Positions 16,977-25,818 of a stretch of DNA of 64,000 nt are shown one piece after another. A program made the position numbers and the translations under genes. The DNA comes from Lentisphaerae bacterium GWF2_50_93. GTDB taxonomy: Bacteria; Verrucomicrobiota; Lentisphaeria; Victivallales; GWF2-50-93. The stretch spans positions 177,090 to 241,089 of the forward strand of contig MHBI01000092.1 of the NCBI GenBank assembly GCA_001804815.1, read 5' to 3'. Every line of letters begins with the position of its first letter. The first letter of the stretch is position 1. The notes beneath the pieces are model-generated. The model saw only the letters and a list, made by a program, of their open reading frames with translations, had not been told where the DNA came from and did not search any database.

Positions 16977-17051
16977 AATACGCATTCTGGGATACTGGAG
17001 GTTGATGTGTGTTTCCTGTCCCGACCTGGGGGAATTGGGCATCTTTTGTTA

Positions 17052-17109
17052 AAGTATGCCGGTTTCGCCGAAACCGGCACGAGGCTCTTTCGGCGAAAGA
17101 GCCATACTT
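17052..17109. repeat. REPIN-like pair, GCCGGTTTCG class, copy 1
   Basis: Outer ends AAGTATG and CATACTT enclose two hairpins, GCCGGTTTCGCCGAAACC with GGC and GGCTCTTTCGGCGAAAGA with GCC. About 70 bases here, including TTTTGTTA before and GATTGC after, are the same as the copy at 20221-20278. Confidence 0.75.
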
Positions 17110-17164
17110 GATTGCATTAAATATGGCTGATACGTCCAGCTTAACGCTTACAAAAATGCATATA

Positions 17165-17247
17165 GTAGGGACGGGCTTTAGCCTGTCCCATGTATTGCGA
17201 GTTAGCTAGACGCGAAAGATGGTACATCCTGAAGGACGTACCTACTT
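17165..17247. repeat. REPIN-like pair, GTAGGGAC class
   Basis: GTAGGGACGGGCTTTAGCC plus TGTCCC forms one hairpin, and GGTACATCCTGAAGGACG plus TACC the other; outer ends are GTAG and CTACTT. The region 16954-17384, between the thioredoxin-like gene and the slipin gene, holds three such elements and no convincing gene. Confidence 0.75.
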
Positions 17248-17384
17248 AGTAGGCAATAAAGATGGATCAAAATAGATTTAGAAATATGCGCAGGGATGCT
17301 TCGCCGGACTTGGAGGAACTTGCTTCGGCAGGCATCAAATTCATACAAAATAGAATTAACTATGAAAATACGGAGGGGGATGTC

Positions 17385-18314
17385 ATGAATGAGGAAAGAG
17401 TCTATGCGGAACCGCAGCGAGGACACGTTTCACTGGGATTTTCTCTCAGGGGAATTTTATTCTTCCTGCCTGTGATTGCGGTTGGCGTCATCATGTTCAT
17501 TGTCAGCAAAGGAAGGGTTGACAAGGAAATAGCCATCGGAATCCTGTGCGTGGTTGTCTTTGCGATCATATGGGGAATCATCGTATCCGGAATCCGCGTT
17601 GCCGCCCAGTGGGAGAGGGGCATCGTGCTCAGGCTCGGGAAATTCATGGACATCAGGGGGCCTGGAATCATGTACATAGTTCCGTATATCGACAATGTAC
17701 GTTTCGTGGATCTGCGTATTCTTACTCTCAACATTCCGAGCCAGCAGGTCATCACGAAGGACAATGTCCCAGCAAAAATTGACGGAGTCCTCTTCTTCAA
17801 TGTGGCGGATGTCAAAAAGGCGATACTGGAAATCCAGGATTTCAGGTTCGCGATCGCCCAGTATGCGCAGGCCACCTTGCGCGACGTGGTCGGAGGACTT
17901 TCCCTCGATGAGCTCCTCTCGGAACGCGAACAGATCCAGAAGAAGATCTGCGAGGTTGTCGAGGAACGCGTCAAGGACTGGGGGCTGCATCTCGATTCGA
18001 TACGTCTCCAGGACATTGAAATGCCTGAAGATCTGAAGAGGATCATGTCGCGTCAGGCTTCGGCCGAACGCGAAAAACGCGCCACCATCACGAAGGCCGA
18101 AGGTGACAAGATCGCCGCAGTCAACCTCGCCGCCGCCGCCTTGATAATGGAACAGACTCCAGGAGCCATGAAGCTGAGAACCCTGCAGACCATCGACGGC
18201 CTCGGTGCCGGACCTGCAAACACGGTCGTAATGTTTCCGATGGATTTAAGCGAGAATATCAAGAAGATCGTAGATTCCGTCGTCAAGAAGGACGGGAATG
18301 TGAAGACGCTGTGA
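17385..18314 (+). CDS. Slipin (stomatin-like SPFH/band 7 membrane protein)
   Basis: A 309-residue bacterial stomatin homologue. Two N-terminal membrane helices (about 22-43 and 49-72) precede the SPFH domain. It starts VAAQWERGIVLRLGKFMDIRGPG and contains QQVITKDNVPAKIDGV and the assembly helix AQATLRDVVGGLSLDELLSERE. The C-terminal coiled region MSRQASAEREKRATITKAEG is typical of slipins. These proteins oligomerise at the membrane and often partner with NfeD proteases; no nfeD gene lies nearby. An in-frame ATG at 17262 is inside repeat sequence, while ATG 17385 follows GGAGGGGG and starts the homology, so 17385 is used. Confidence 0.88.
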   Translation: MNEERVYAEPQRGHVSLGFSLRGILFFLPVIAVGVIMFIVSKGRVDKEIAIGILCVVVFAIIWGIIVSGIRVAAQWERGIVLRLGKFMDIRGPGIMYIVPYIDNVRFVDLRILTLNIPSQQVITKDNVPAKIDGVLFFNVADVKKAILEIQDFRFAIAQYAQATLRDVVGGLSLDELLSEREQIQKKICEVVEERVKDWGLHLDSIRLQDIEMPEDLKRIMSRQASAEREKRATITKAEGDKIAAVNLAAAALIMEQTPGAMKLRTLQTIDGLGAGPANTVVMFPMDLSENIKKIVDSVVKKDGNVKTL

Positions 18315-18317
18315 TAA

Positions 18318-18421
18318 GTAGGTGCGTGTCCTGGTCGCCTATGGTGCCGCCGCAGGCGGGTAAACTTCAGCATGTAACATCTTAATGTCTAAGAATGGGA
18401 CAGGCTAAATCCCGTCCCTAC
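18318..18421. repeat. REPIN-like pair with expanded loop, overlapping a stop codon
   Basis: Outer ends GTAG (18318) and CTAC (18421). The right half is the GTAGGGACGGG class read on the minus strand, and the CTA at 18418-18420 is the TAG stop of the minus-strand secreted protein gene. The left hairpin carries additional GC-rich sequence in its loop. Confidence 0.7.
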
Positions 18422-20061
18422 TGCAGATAATCCGGTGCATCTTCGCCCAGAGTCATCAGCACGGAAACGCCGTAGCGCTTATACTCGGGAATCTTGATCA
18501 GTTTTACTTTTGACACATCGGGCACCTGCCAGAAGGAGCGGAGCTCTGCCGGAGTACCAGGAACGCTGACATATGAGATGTCGTCGATCGCAATTGTCCC
18601 GTGTCCCGTACCGAAGGGGGCGAGGACGCCTATGGCTGAAATATTCTCGGCTGCGAGAGGGAGTTGCTTTAGCTGCATGTCCTTGCAGTCGCCCTGGCCA
18701 TAGACGCATATGAAGTCGGCAAACGGCACTATTGAAGAAGTCCATTCTCCGGCCGGCATATGCCTGCGTGCAAAATAGAATCCGAACGAGCCTGCCTGGC
18801 GTATGTCGGGCACGTTGATGCTCTTGCTCCTCTCGGTGGTCAGGAGAAAGTCATGCTTCGCACCCGGCCCCGTGTATCCGCTATCCTTGAACGCCTGCTT
18901 AAGCTCGTCCGTGGCCTCGATGTCATGCCATGGGAAATCGCCACCCTTGGGGGAGACGAATATTATGAAGTCGACCGCATGCGCCTTCTTCCCTCCTGAT
19001 TCAATGACATATGTATTCCCCTTTGAGATAGACGAATAGTCCGGCTTAAGCGTGAATTTGAAAGCGTTGGCCTTGGCGTCGGCCTGTGTCCTGATGGTCA
19101 CTATCTGCCCTTCCTCGGCCCACGTGCATTCCGCCTGCAGCGCCTTGCGTCCGTCCACTCCCGCCACCAGGCTGTAGCGCGGCGCCGGATAAAGCGTTCC
19201 CTCCTGCTGGACGAACGGGGACGATTTCTTCATGTAGTCCGGCAGTGCCCGGGCTTCCGGATCTGCCTTCCTGCGGTATCCGAACTCGAAAGGCTTGGAG
19301 ATGGAGTATCCGTGCGCGACCGAAAGGACATTCCCGAGGTCCTTTTCAGTCTTGAAGGATGCTATGGTTGAAATTTCCTTCACGTCATTGGCCGCGAACT
19401 TCGGGAAAGCCCTGCCTTCCCCTTTCGCCACCAGTTCGACCTGGTCGATGAACAGCTCGGTCTCAGTTTCCGTATGCAGCTTCTCAGGCAATGCGAAGAT
19501 ATAGAGATAGACTGGCTCCTGTACCCAGCGGGTGTAATAGACAACTGGCAGTCCTGTTGTGAAATTCGCCCTTCTGAAGTTCCTCATAAGCGGCTGGTTG
19601 AGGGAGAACTCGACCGTCTGCCAGGCGTCACCCTTCACAGGCTCGACCAGCTTCGGATCGCAGAAGACGTCCGAGTTGCCGATCTGGCTGACGGGTCCCC
19701 CTGGAGCGAGAATTGCGCGGCCGGACAGGATTTTCACCTTCATCCTGATGGCATCGGCCTCAGGTGGCAGGTAAGGGCCGGACAATATCGATACCTGTGC
19801 GTTTTCCAGAGTTGCGTTCTGTTTGCCGTCCCAGCCCTTCCATTTCCAGTCAAATCCCTTGGGCACGGTGACATGAAGGCAGCCTTTCCCAATGTCCGTC
19901 TTGTCCGACGCCTCAACCTTGATAGCAGTAGGCTGGTTGCTCCTCGCGCCGCCGGGTGACTCGAAATCCTGCAGCACCTTGATTACCTTGCCGTCTGCCA
20001 TTGCGGCAATAGGTGTCAATAGGAACATGGCTGAAAGAAGCAGGGCGGATCTTGTCTTCAT
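18418..20061 (-). CDS. Secreted protein of unknown function, jelly-roll-like modules
   Basis: A 547-residue protein with a clear signal peptide (MKTRSALLLSAMFLL, cleavage after AAMA). The mature part looks like two beta-rich modules with patterns seen in galactose-binding-like or CBM-type jelly rolls: an N-terminal one starting VLQDFESPGG and containing KGCLHVTVPKG and WQTVEFSLNQ (about 30-210), and a C-terminal one ending GHGTIAIDDISYVSVPGTP (about 330-525). No catalytic motif is recognised. GGAGG before the start codon supports 20061. Its stop codon is provided by a repeat. It could bind or sense carbohydrate outside the cell; this is inference from fold-like features only. Confidence 0.75.
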   Translation of the reverse strand: MKTRSALLLSAMFLLTPIAAMADGKVIKVLQDFESPGGARSNQPTAIKVEASDKTDIGKGCLHVTVPKGFDWKWKGWDGKQNATLENAQVSILSGPYLPPEADAIRMKVKILSGRAILAPGGPVSQIGNSDVFCDPKLVEPVKGDAWQTVEFSLNQPLMRNFRRANFTTGLPVVYYTRWVQEPVYLYIFALPEKLHTETETELFIDQVELVAKGEGRAFPKFAANDVKEISTIASFKTEKDLGNVLSVAHGYSISKPFEFGYRRKADPEARALPDYMKKSSPFVQQEGTLYPAPRYSLVAGVDGRKALQAECTWAEEGQIVTIRTQADAKANAFKFTLKPDYSSISKGNTYVIESGGKKAHAVDFIIFVSPKGGDFPWHDIEATDELKQAFKDSGYTGPGAKHDFLLTTERSKSINVPDIRQAGSFGFYFARRHMPAGEWTSSIVPFADFICVYGQGDCKDMQLKQLPLAAENISAIGVLAPFGTGHGTIAIDDISYVSVPGTPAELRSFWQVPDVSKVKLIKIPEYKRYGVSVLMTLGEDAPDYLQ

Positions 20062-20220
20062 GGAATCCTCCGATAAATATAAGTATTTAGACAGGATTAC
20101 AGGATTTCATAGACCAGCAAGATAATCCAATAGTAAAAAGGTATCAAGCGGTTGCGATTAAAAATAGGAAATGGAGAAATACTCCTCATCAGTACTCCGC
20201 CAACTGGCCATATTTTGTTA

Positions 20221-20278
20221 AAGTATGCCGGTTTCGCCGAAACCGGCACGAGGCTCTTTCGGCGAAAGAGCCATACTT
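20221..20278. repeat. REPIN-like pair, GCCGGTTTCG class, copy 2
   Basis: Same sequence as 17052-17109, in direct orientation about 3.2 kb away, with the slipin and the secreted unknown between the copies. Downstream both copies continue into related sequence with a CCAGCTTAACG motif. Confidence 0.75.
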
Positions 20279-20367
20279 GATTGCGTAAATTAAGCTGACA
20301 TGCCCAGCTTAACGGGTACTCAAAAATGTAAGCATTTAGCTGGGTGAAGTGAGGCGGTTTTGCCTAG

Positions 20368-20424
20368 AAAGTATGTCGGGTTTTAACCCGACACTTGGTT
20401 GGCGGTTTAAAAACCGCCCTACTT
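20368..20424. repeat. REPIN-like pair, GTCGGGTTTTAACCCGAC class
   Basis: AAAGTAT, hairpin GTCGGGTTTTAACCCGAC, spacer, hairpin GGCGGTTTAAAAACCGCC, then CTACTT. Together with 20221-20278 it fills most of the 400-base gap 20062-20472, which has no other recognisable content. Confidence 0.8.
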
Positions 20425-20472
20425 ATGCGGCTAAGATACCAGCTTAACGCTTACTTAACGGGTACTCAAAAA

Positions 20473-20715
20473 TCACCATACATTTACGACAACTGTATCC
20501 ATAGGTCTTTCACAGTGCGCCCCACCGCAGGAGATGGTAAATAACAAATTAGTGCAGGCACGAATAGATGCAAGAATCCATAGACTTCCGATGAAACAAG
20601 ACGTCATTTCAAGTTTCTTTTGCCAAATGGAATAAAATGTGAAGAACCATAAAATAAATATCAGGAGACTCAGTCCATCAAATGAATGTTTGTAATATAA
20701 TAGAAAATAATTCAT
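20473..20715 (-). CDS. Possible small membrane protein, unrecognised
   Basis: An 80-codon frame in an AT-rich island unlike its surroundings. The predicted peptide has two hydrophobic helices (LSLLIFILWFFTFYSIW and SCFIGSLWILASIRACTNLLF) and a Cys-containing tail (SCGGAHCERP). No ribosome site is evident and no family is recognised. It could be a small foreign or remnant gene, or chance. Confidence 0.3.
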   Translation of the reverse strand: MNYFLLYYKHSFDGLSLLIFILWFFTFYSIWQKKLEMTSCFIGSLWILASIRACTNLLFTISCGGAHCERPMDTVVVNVW

Positions 20716-20783
20716 TTATGTATGCCAACTCATTATTATACTGATTTGTGCTTTTTACTGGTATTTAACAACATAGGTTATTC

Positions 20784-20913
20784 GTTCGTAGTAGCGCATG
20801 TTTGCGCGTTCTTAAAGTAGGGACGGGCTTTAGCCTGTCCCATTCTTAGATATTAAGATGGTACATGCTGAAGCACGTACCTACTTAACGCGCAAACATG
20901 CGCTACTACGAAC
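20784..20913. repeat. Nested REPIN: GTAGGGAC pair inside a GTAGTAGCGC pair
   Basis: The outer arms GTTCGTAGTAGCGCATG... (20784-20813) and ...CATGCGCTACTACGAAC (20887-20913) are inverted repeats with an internal TTTGCGCG/CGCGCAAA. Between them lies a complete GTAGGGAC-class pair (about 20816-20886). The result is a 130-base symmetrical stack of hairpins, the main content of the gap 20716-20969. Confidence 0.8.
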
Positions 20914-20969
20914 AAATGCACCCTTACTTCAAGATTCGTAATTCGATTGTTCGATATTCGGTTGTTCCC

Positions 20970-21779
20970 TCATCCTTTCCGTCCCCGGTAGTGTGTCGGA
21001 GGCTTGCCGGTGCGTTCCTTGAACTGTTTGCTGAAGGCATAGACATTCCGGTATCCCAGCAGTTCAGCGACCTGGCTGATATTATGGGTGGAGAACTGCA
21101 GAAGTCCGCGTGCCGCTTCGATGCGGCTGTCGACGATGTAGTCACCGGGTGTCATGCCCTTGTGGCGCCTGAACACGCGGATGAAATGGTCGATGCACAT
21201 GGACGATTTGGCCGCAAGCTGCGGAATGCGGAACTTGCGTCCGGGATTTTCGCGGATGTTCCGGCATATCAGATCTATCAGCTCCGCATGTTCAAGATCT
21301 ATGCCCTGCAAAGTACGGATACGGCTGTCCTGTTGCTCGACTTCGTTCAACGCCGACTGGAGCCATTGGACTGGCTGTGGTCCATCTGGAGCTTCCTGGT
21401 AAGCCTCGATCAGACGGTCCATCAGGGATTCGAAAAAAACGGTTTCAGGAAGAAACCTGTGCCGCTGCGGAATTCGCACTTTCCCGGGATCCAGCCGCCG
21501 GCCTCTGGCGTCAAAGTAGTCGTAGCAGCACCAGGAGACGACCACGGGATCTTCCCTTACGGAAGTTCCCAAATGCTCCTCCCATGAACGTAGCAGGAAG
21601 CAGTCGCCCCGGCGCAGTTCGAATGGTCCCCCTGGAGTTTCGAGAAGCCCCCGTCCCTTCGCCACGTACCAGAGATTGTAGCCGAGACGGATGTCGCCTG
21701 ACTGCAGACGGCTGTCCCAGTGCCAGTTTGCGCCGCAGTATGTCTTGTGCGCGGTCCGGATGATTATGTGTGGGTCCAT
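20970..21779 (-). CDS. AraC family transcriptional regulator
   Basis: A 269-residue regulator. The N-terminal part (about 1-120) is a cupin-like sensing domain (RGLLETPGGPFELRRGDCFLL and related strands). The C-terminal part holds two helix-turn-helix motifs: FRIPQLAAKSSMCIDHFIRVF and ISQVAELLGYRNVYAFSKQF, followed by FKERTGKPPTHYR, the usual AraC ending. The longer frame from 21860 begins in unrelated sequence; ATG 21779 has AAGGTG 5 bases upstream and matches where the cupin starts. It is divergent from a UroD-like gene at 22221 across a repeat-rich gap and may control it. The ligand is probably a sugar, by family. Confidence 0.9.
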   Translation of the reverse strand: MDPHIIIRTAHKTYCGANWHWDSRLQSGDIRLGYNLWYVAKGRGLLETPGGPFELRRGDCFLLRSWEEHLGTSVREDPVVVSWCCYDYFDARGRRLDPGKVRIPQRHRFLPETVFFESLMDRLIEAYQEAPDGPQPVQWLQSALNEVEQQDSRIRTLQGIDLEHAELIDLICRNIRENPGRKFRIPQLAAKSSMCIDHFIRVFRRHKGMTPGDYIVDSRIEAARGLLQFSTHNISQVAELLGYRNVYAFSKQFKERTGKPPTHYRGRKG

Positions 21780-21850
21780 GAAACACCTTGGATTATTGGA
21801 TGGCTGGATGAATGGATGCTTGGGTACCCGGAATGGAAAATGAGAAGAAT

Positions 21851-21870
21851 GCGCAAACATGCGCTATTGC
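21851..21870. repeat. Partial GTAGTAGCGC-class REP
   Basis: GCGCAAACATGCGCTATTGC matches one arm of the GTAGTAGCGC repeats at 20887 and 56914, but its end reads CTATTGC instead of CTACTAC, so it is a decayed single copy. Confidence 0.5.
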
Positions 21871-22041
21871 AAGCAAAATTCACTTGTCCATCTTTGCTCC
21901 TGGGATTTCTTTCAAAAACCCATTCATCCATCAATCCAACCATCCATTCTTCACTTCCATAAGTCGATAAAATATAACAAAATGTCGATAATGGAAATAC
22001 CAACTAGGATAATTCCCAGTAATATTATGGCTGTTTAATAT

Positions 22042-22090
22042 GGAGCGCTGGCGTCCCGCCGGCAATTTAAAGCCAACAGGATGTTGGCGC
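22042..22090. repeat. REP pair, GGAGCGCTGGCG class
   Basis: GGAGCGCTGGCGTCCCGCC with GGC, then an inverted unit GCCAACAGGATGTTGGCGC. Related to the GGAG copies at 4622 and 50030. Confidence 0.6.
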
Positions 22091-22118
22091 AATATATATC
22101 GTAATATGATAAAGATAA

Positions 22119-22183
22119 GTAGGGACGGGCTTTAGCCTGTCCCATGAATTAAGGATGGTACATGCTAAAGCACGTACCTGCTT
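22119..22183. repeat. REPIN-like pair, GTAGGGAC class
   Basis: GTAGGGACGGGCTTTAGCC with TGTCCC, then GGTACATGCTAAAGCACG with TACC, ending CTGCTT where other copies have CTACTT. It lies just upstream of the ribosome site of the UroD-like gene. The gap 21780-22220 otherwise holds only the neighbouring repeats. Confidence 0.75.
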
Positions 22184-22220
22184 GTTTGGAAAATTTCCAA
22201 CTAACTGAGAGGAGCAACCC

Positions 22221-23285
22221 ATGAAAGCAATGACCACCCGCGAACGGATGAAGCGCATGTACGAACACCGAGATGCAGACTGCATACCCGTAACGGATTC
22301 GCCATGGAAGGCGACCGTCGACCGCTGGCACCGGGAGGGTATGCCGGTGGATGTAAGCTATGACGAGTTTTTCGGTCTTGACAAGTTTGCCAGCATCGGT
22401 GCCGACAACAGTCCGCGGTATCCGGTGAAAGTCCTGGAGGAAACGGAGGAATCCGTCACGCGCACCACGAGCTGGGGGCAGACTATCAAGGATTGGACGA
22501 GTCATGGCGGCGTTCCGGAATTCCTGGACTGCAAGATATGCACGCCTGACGCCTGGAAGGAAGCCAAGGAGAGGATGACTCCCACCCGCGACCGCATCAA
22601 CTGGGATCACCTTGCAAAGAATTATCCGAAATGGAGGGAGGAGGGGCGCTGGATCAACGCCGGTTTCTGGTTCGGTTTCGATATTACGCATTCCTGGATC
22701 ACCGGCACGGAAACGCTTCTTATCGCAATGGTAACGGATCCAGAATGGGTGACGGACATGTTCAACCGCCAGTTGGAAGTCGACATCGCACTGTTCGACA
22801 TGGTGTGGGAGGCCGGATACACATTTGACGCGATACGCTGGCCGGACGACATGGGATACAAGTACAACCAGTTCTTCTCCGTGGACACCTACCGCCAGCT
22901 GCTCAAGCCCTACCACCAGCGCGCCATCGAGTGGGCCCATGCCAAAGGGATCAGGGCGGAACTCCATTCCTGCGGAGACATACGCCCGCTGGTGCCCGAA
23001 TTGGTCGGCATGGGACTTGATGCGCTGAATCCGCTCGAAGTTAAAGCAGGCATGGACCCTCTCGCACTCAAATCCGAATACGGAGACAAGCTTGTCATGC
23101 ACGGAGGCCTGAACGCGCTTCTCTATAATGAGCCGGAAAAGCTATGGACGGAAATGCGCCGCGTTATTCCTGTATTGAAAAAGAACGGAGGATTCGTTAT
23201 CAGCAGCGACCATTCGGTGCCGGACTGCGTATCTCTCGAGATGTTCCGCGAATTTGTACGGCTGTCCAGGGAGCTTGGAAAGTAG
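22221..23285 (+). CDS. Uroporphyrinogen-decarboxylase-like (methyltransferase-type) protein
   Basis: A 354-residue UroD-superfamily protein. True UroD makes coproporphyrinogen, but this protein resembles the MtaA/MtbA-like branch that handles methyl groups on corrinoid or thiol carriers. It retains HSCGDIRPLVPELVGMG near residue 252, with the HxCG zinc-site signature, followed by the LVMHGGLN segment. No signal peptide is seen. GAGAGGAG precedes the start. The TAG stop is part of a GTAGGGAC-class repeat. Divergent from an AraC regulator. No corrinoid protein is encoded nearby, so the substrate is open. It is one of three such paralogues in this window. Confidence 0.8.
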   Translation: MKAMTTRERMKRMYEHRDADCIPVTDSPWKATVDRWHREGMPVDVSYDEFFGLDKFASIGADNSPRYPVKVLEETEESVTRTTSWGQTIKDWTSHGGVPEFLDCKICTPDAWKEAKERMTPTRDRINWDHLAKNYPKWREEGRWINAGFWFGFDITHSWITGTETLLIAMVTDPEWVTDMFNRQLEVDIALFDMVWEAGYTFDAIRWPDDMGYKYNQFFSVDTYRQLLKPYHQRAIEWAHAKGIRAELHSCGDIRPLVPELVGMGLDALNPLEVKAGMDPLALKSEYGDKLVMHGGLNALLYNEPEKLWTEMRRVIPVLKKNGGFVISSDHSVPDCVSLEMFREFVRLSRELGK

Positions 23286-23350
23286 GGACGGGCTTTAGCC
23301 TGTACAATTCTTATAATCAAGATGGTACATGCTGAAGCACGTACCTACTT
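23282..23350. repeat. REPIN-like pair, GTAGGGAC class, overlapping a stop codon
   Basis: GTAGGGACGGGCTTTAGCC then TGTAC, and GGTACATGCTGAAGCACG with TACC, outer end CTACTT. The TAG at 23283-23285 ends the UroD-like gene. Confidence 0.8.
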
Positions 23351-23387
23351 GAAGAATAAAAATGAACAGACTCTTTTTAAGAGGGCT

Positions 23388-25721
23388 TTATGTCGGCAAA
23401 GCTTCATTTTCTTCTGGACTGATATTGCGTGGAGACTCTGTATCTTTATTTTTGGCTTCGCCGTTGCTGTCCGCCAAATCCAAATTATGCCGTTTTTCCT
23501 TTAGTTCCTGGCTTAGGGCTCCAATTTTTTCAAGCGCCTGTGCGGCATACAGTCGGACATAGTAATCTTTGTTTCCTATCAATTTTACAAGATGGGGGAC
23601 GGATTCCGAAGCTTCGGGTCCGATATCGCCTAGTGCCTTTGCGGCTTTTGCGAGGACGCTGGTCTGGCTGTCTCCTAAATCAAGAATATAGCGTTTCACT
23701 TTGATGTCCACGGTCAAAGCCTCATATTTTTCCAGCAATGAAGCGGCAAATCTGCGGACATTGCTGTTTCCATCCCCTAGTTTCTTTATAAGTTCCGGGA
23801 TGGCCACCGTACCAATGTTGCTGAGTTCCTCCTTGGCCCTTTCGCTAATGTCGATTTGACTGTCCCCCAAATCAGCTATATAACGTTTCACCCTGATCTC
23901 AACGGTCATGGCACCGTATTTTTCCAGGGCGTTGAAGGCATTTTCGCGAACCTGGCAGCTGCTGTCTTCAATTGCCTTCTTAAGGGCCGGAACAGCTTCC
24001 CGGCTTGCTCCATTCCTGCCAAGGACTTCAGCCGCGCTCGCCCTGACACCGCTGTTTCCGTCATCCAGCGCCTTTACCAGGGCGGTGAAAACTTCCGGTG
24101 TTGCCGGCAGGGTCTTGCCGAAGACTTCTACGATGTTCCTGCGAACTTCTTCCTCCTTGTCCCTCATTGATTTTAAAATTAGAGTGATTGCGTCCGGCGG
24201 TACGGATCTGAACTCGTTCAGGGCTTCAGCGGCGCTTATCCGGATATCATTGTTCTTGTTTTCCAGCATTTTTATCAAAAACGGTATGGATGAATTTCCA
24301 ATCCTTGCAAGAGCTTCCCCGGCCAGGACACGTCTTTTTTCATCCTGGGGATTATGCAGTTCGCGGATATACCAGTTCAACGGGAACAAGAGTCTCCAGA
24401 CCACGGGCACGGCCAGCCATCCAGCAAAAAACAGGAGCAGGCAAACACATATCCCGGTAAATACTGCAAGGATTGGATGCGAGAAGGTTAGATAGCTCAC
24501 ATTATCCTTTGCAGTCATAACTCCAAGTTTCTTGAGGGCTTCCGCGGTTTTTGCACGGACAGCCGGATCAGCATCCTTTAACGCCTCCATCAGCGATGGA
24601 GCTGCACTTTTGGCCGCAGGTCCGATCCTGCCAAGGGACTTCGCCGCTTCAGCCCGGATACTGCTGTCGCTGTCGGTCAATGCTTTTGCGAGGGCTGGAA
24701 CTGCGCTTTTGGCTTCAGATCCGATATTTCCCAGGGCCTTTATGGCCGTATCGCATATTTCCCTGTCTCCCATCTCATTTATTATCGAAGGTACCACTTC
24801 CGGCGTCACGGAGCCGATCTTGCCGAGCGCTTCCACCGCCTTGATGCGGACGACGCTTTTGCCGTATTTCAAGTCAAAAATATACCTTTGCGCCTTGAGG
24901 GATACTGTCAGAGAACCTGCTTTTTCAAGGAATTCCGCCGAGTCTTTGCGGACAATGTAATCGCTGTCGCCCAATGCCGATATGACGGCGGGCATGACCT
25001 CAGGAATTATCGGTCCAATCTTATCAAGTGCTTCTATGGCGCTTATACGAATATCGCCGCTGCAATTGCTATCGCCCAGATCCCGGATATATCGCCTCGC
25101 CTTGAGTTCCGCAGTCATTGAACCACGCTTTTCGAGAGATTCTACGGCACTCTTCCTGACATTGCTGTCACTGTCCGTTAACGCATTTATGAGGGATGGT
25201 ACAATTTCGGGTGTTGAAATTCTGATTCTGCCTAATGCGTCTGCGGCCCCTTTGCGGATATAGCTGTCCTTGTCCGACAGGGCTTTTATTATGAATGGTA
25301 CTGCCGGCTCCCCGATCTTATCCAGTGATTCCACGGTGCTCTTACGGACATAGCTGTCCCTGTCCATCAGCAATTTTATGAGTGCAGGCAGGATTTCCGG
25401 TCTTATATTTCCGATATTGCCTAATGCGTCCACGGCCCCTTTTCGGGCGCTGCTGTTTACATCCGTCAATGCTTCTATCAATGAAGGGACGGACGGTTCA
25501 CCTATTTTGCTGAGTGTTTCTACGGCATGGGAACGGACCTTGTCCTCCTTGCTTCCCAATGCCTTTATAAGGGAGGGGACATCTTCCGTATCCAGTGGAC
25601 TTGATTTGGTGGGTGCGATAAACGGTTTAAAATCCGGTTTTGCGCCAAGCAGAAGTGGATTGATAAAAATTGATACAAATACCAGTATTGCCGGTATCCC
25701 GATATGTATTTTTAATTTCAT
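23388..25721 (-). CDS. Membrane-anchored HEAT-repeat protein
   Basis: A 777-residue protein built of HEAT-like repeats of about 30-40 residues (pattern IPSLIKAL-D-D-VR-AA-ALGKIG). An N-terminal hydrophobic segment (IPAILVFVSIFINPLLLGA, about 8-26) may be a signal or anchor. A second hydrophobic stretch near residues 412-440 (ILAVFTGICVCLLLFFAGWL) splits the repeats into two blocks. If the first segment is a signal, block one is outside and block two is cytoplasmic. A recurring insert reading GxxTxxLKxxRYIxDLGDS occurs about five times between repeats. HEAT solenoids are protein-interaction scaffolds; the partner is unknown. It lies 97 bases downstream of GH94 on the same strand. Confidence 0.8.
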   Translation of the reverse strand: MKLKIHIGIPAILVFVSIFINPLLLGAKPDFKPFIAPTKSSPLDTEDVPSLIKALGSKEDKVRSHAVETLSKIGEPSVPSLIEALTDVNSSARKGAVDALGNIGNIRPEILPALIKLLMDRDSYVRKSTVESLDKIGEPAVPFIIKALSDKDSYIRKGAADALGRIRISTPEIVPSLINALTDSDSNVRKSAVESLEKRGSMTAELKARRYIRDLGDSNCSGDIRISAIEALDKIGPIIPEVMPAVISALGDSDYIVRKDSAEFLEKAGSLTVSLKAQRYIFDLKYGKSVVRIKAVEALGKIGSVTPEVVPSIINEMGDREICDTAIKALGNIGSEAKSAVPALAKALTDSDSSIRAEAAKSLGRIGPAAKSAAPSLMEALKDADPAVRAKTAEALKKLGVMTAKDNVSYLTFSHPILAVFTGICVCLLLFFAGWLAVPVVWRLLFPLNWYIRELHNPQDEKRRVLAGEALARIGNSSIPFLIKMLENKNNDIRISAAEALNEFRSVPPDAITLILKSMRDKEEEVRRNIVEVFGKTLPATPEVFTALVKALDDGNSGVRASAAEVLGRNGASREAVPALKKAIEDSSCQVRENAFNALEKYGAMTVEIRVKRYIADLGDSQIDISERAKEELSNIGTVAIPELIKKLGDGNSNVRRFAASLLEKYEALTVDIKVKRYILDLGDSQTSVLAKAAKALGDIGPEASESVPHLVKLIGNKDYYVRLYAAQALEKIGALSQELKEKRHNLDLADSNGEAKNKDTESPRNISPEENEALPT

Positions 25722-25818
25722 AAGGGTGAAAATATCCTTATGCAGACACCCCCCCTTTTCTGCTATTTTAAACAGTTTTAACGAGCATAAAATATGCCAG
25801 TCCAGCGTTTTTTTCTAC

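Noticed and set aside
22149..23102. 317-codon minus-strand frame opposite the UroD-like gene
   Set aside because: Antisense shadow; the plus-strand protein has the HxCG motif and a ribosome site.
16950..23350. CRISPR array made of the GTAGGGAC repeats
   Set aside because: Copies are spread over kilobases, lie in both orientations, form internal hairpins and have no regular spacers or cas genes.
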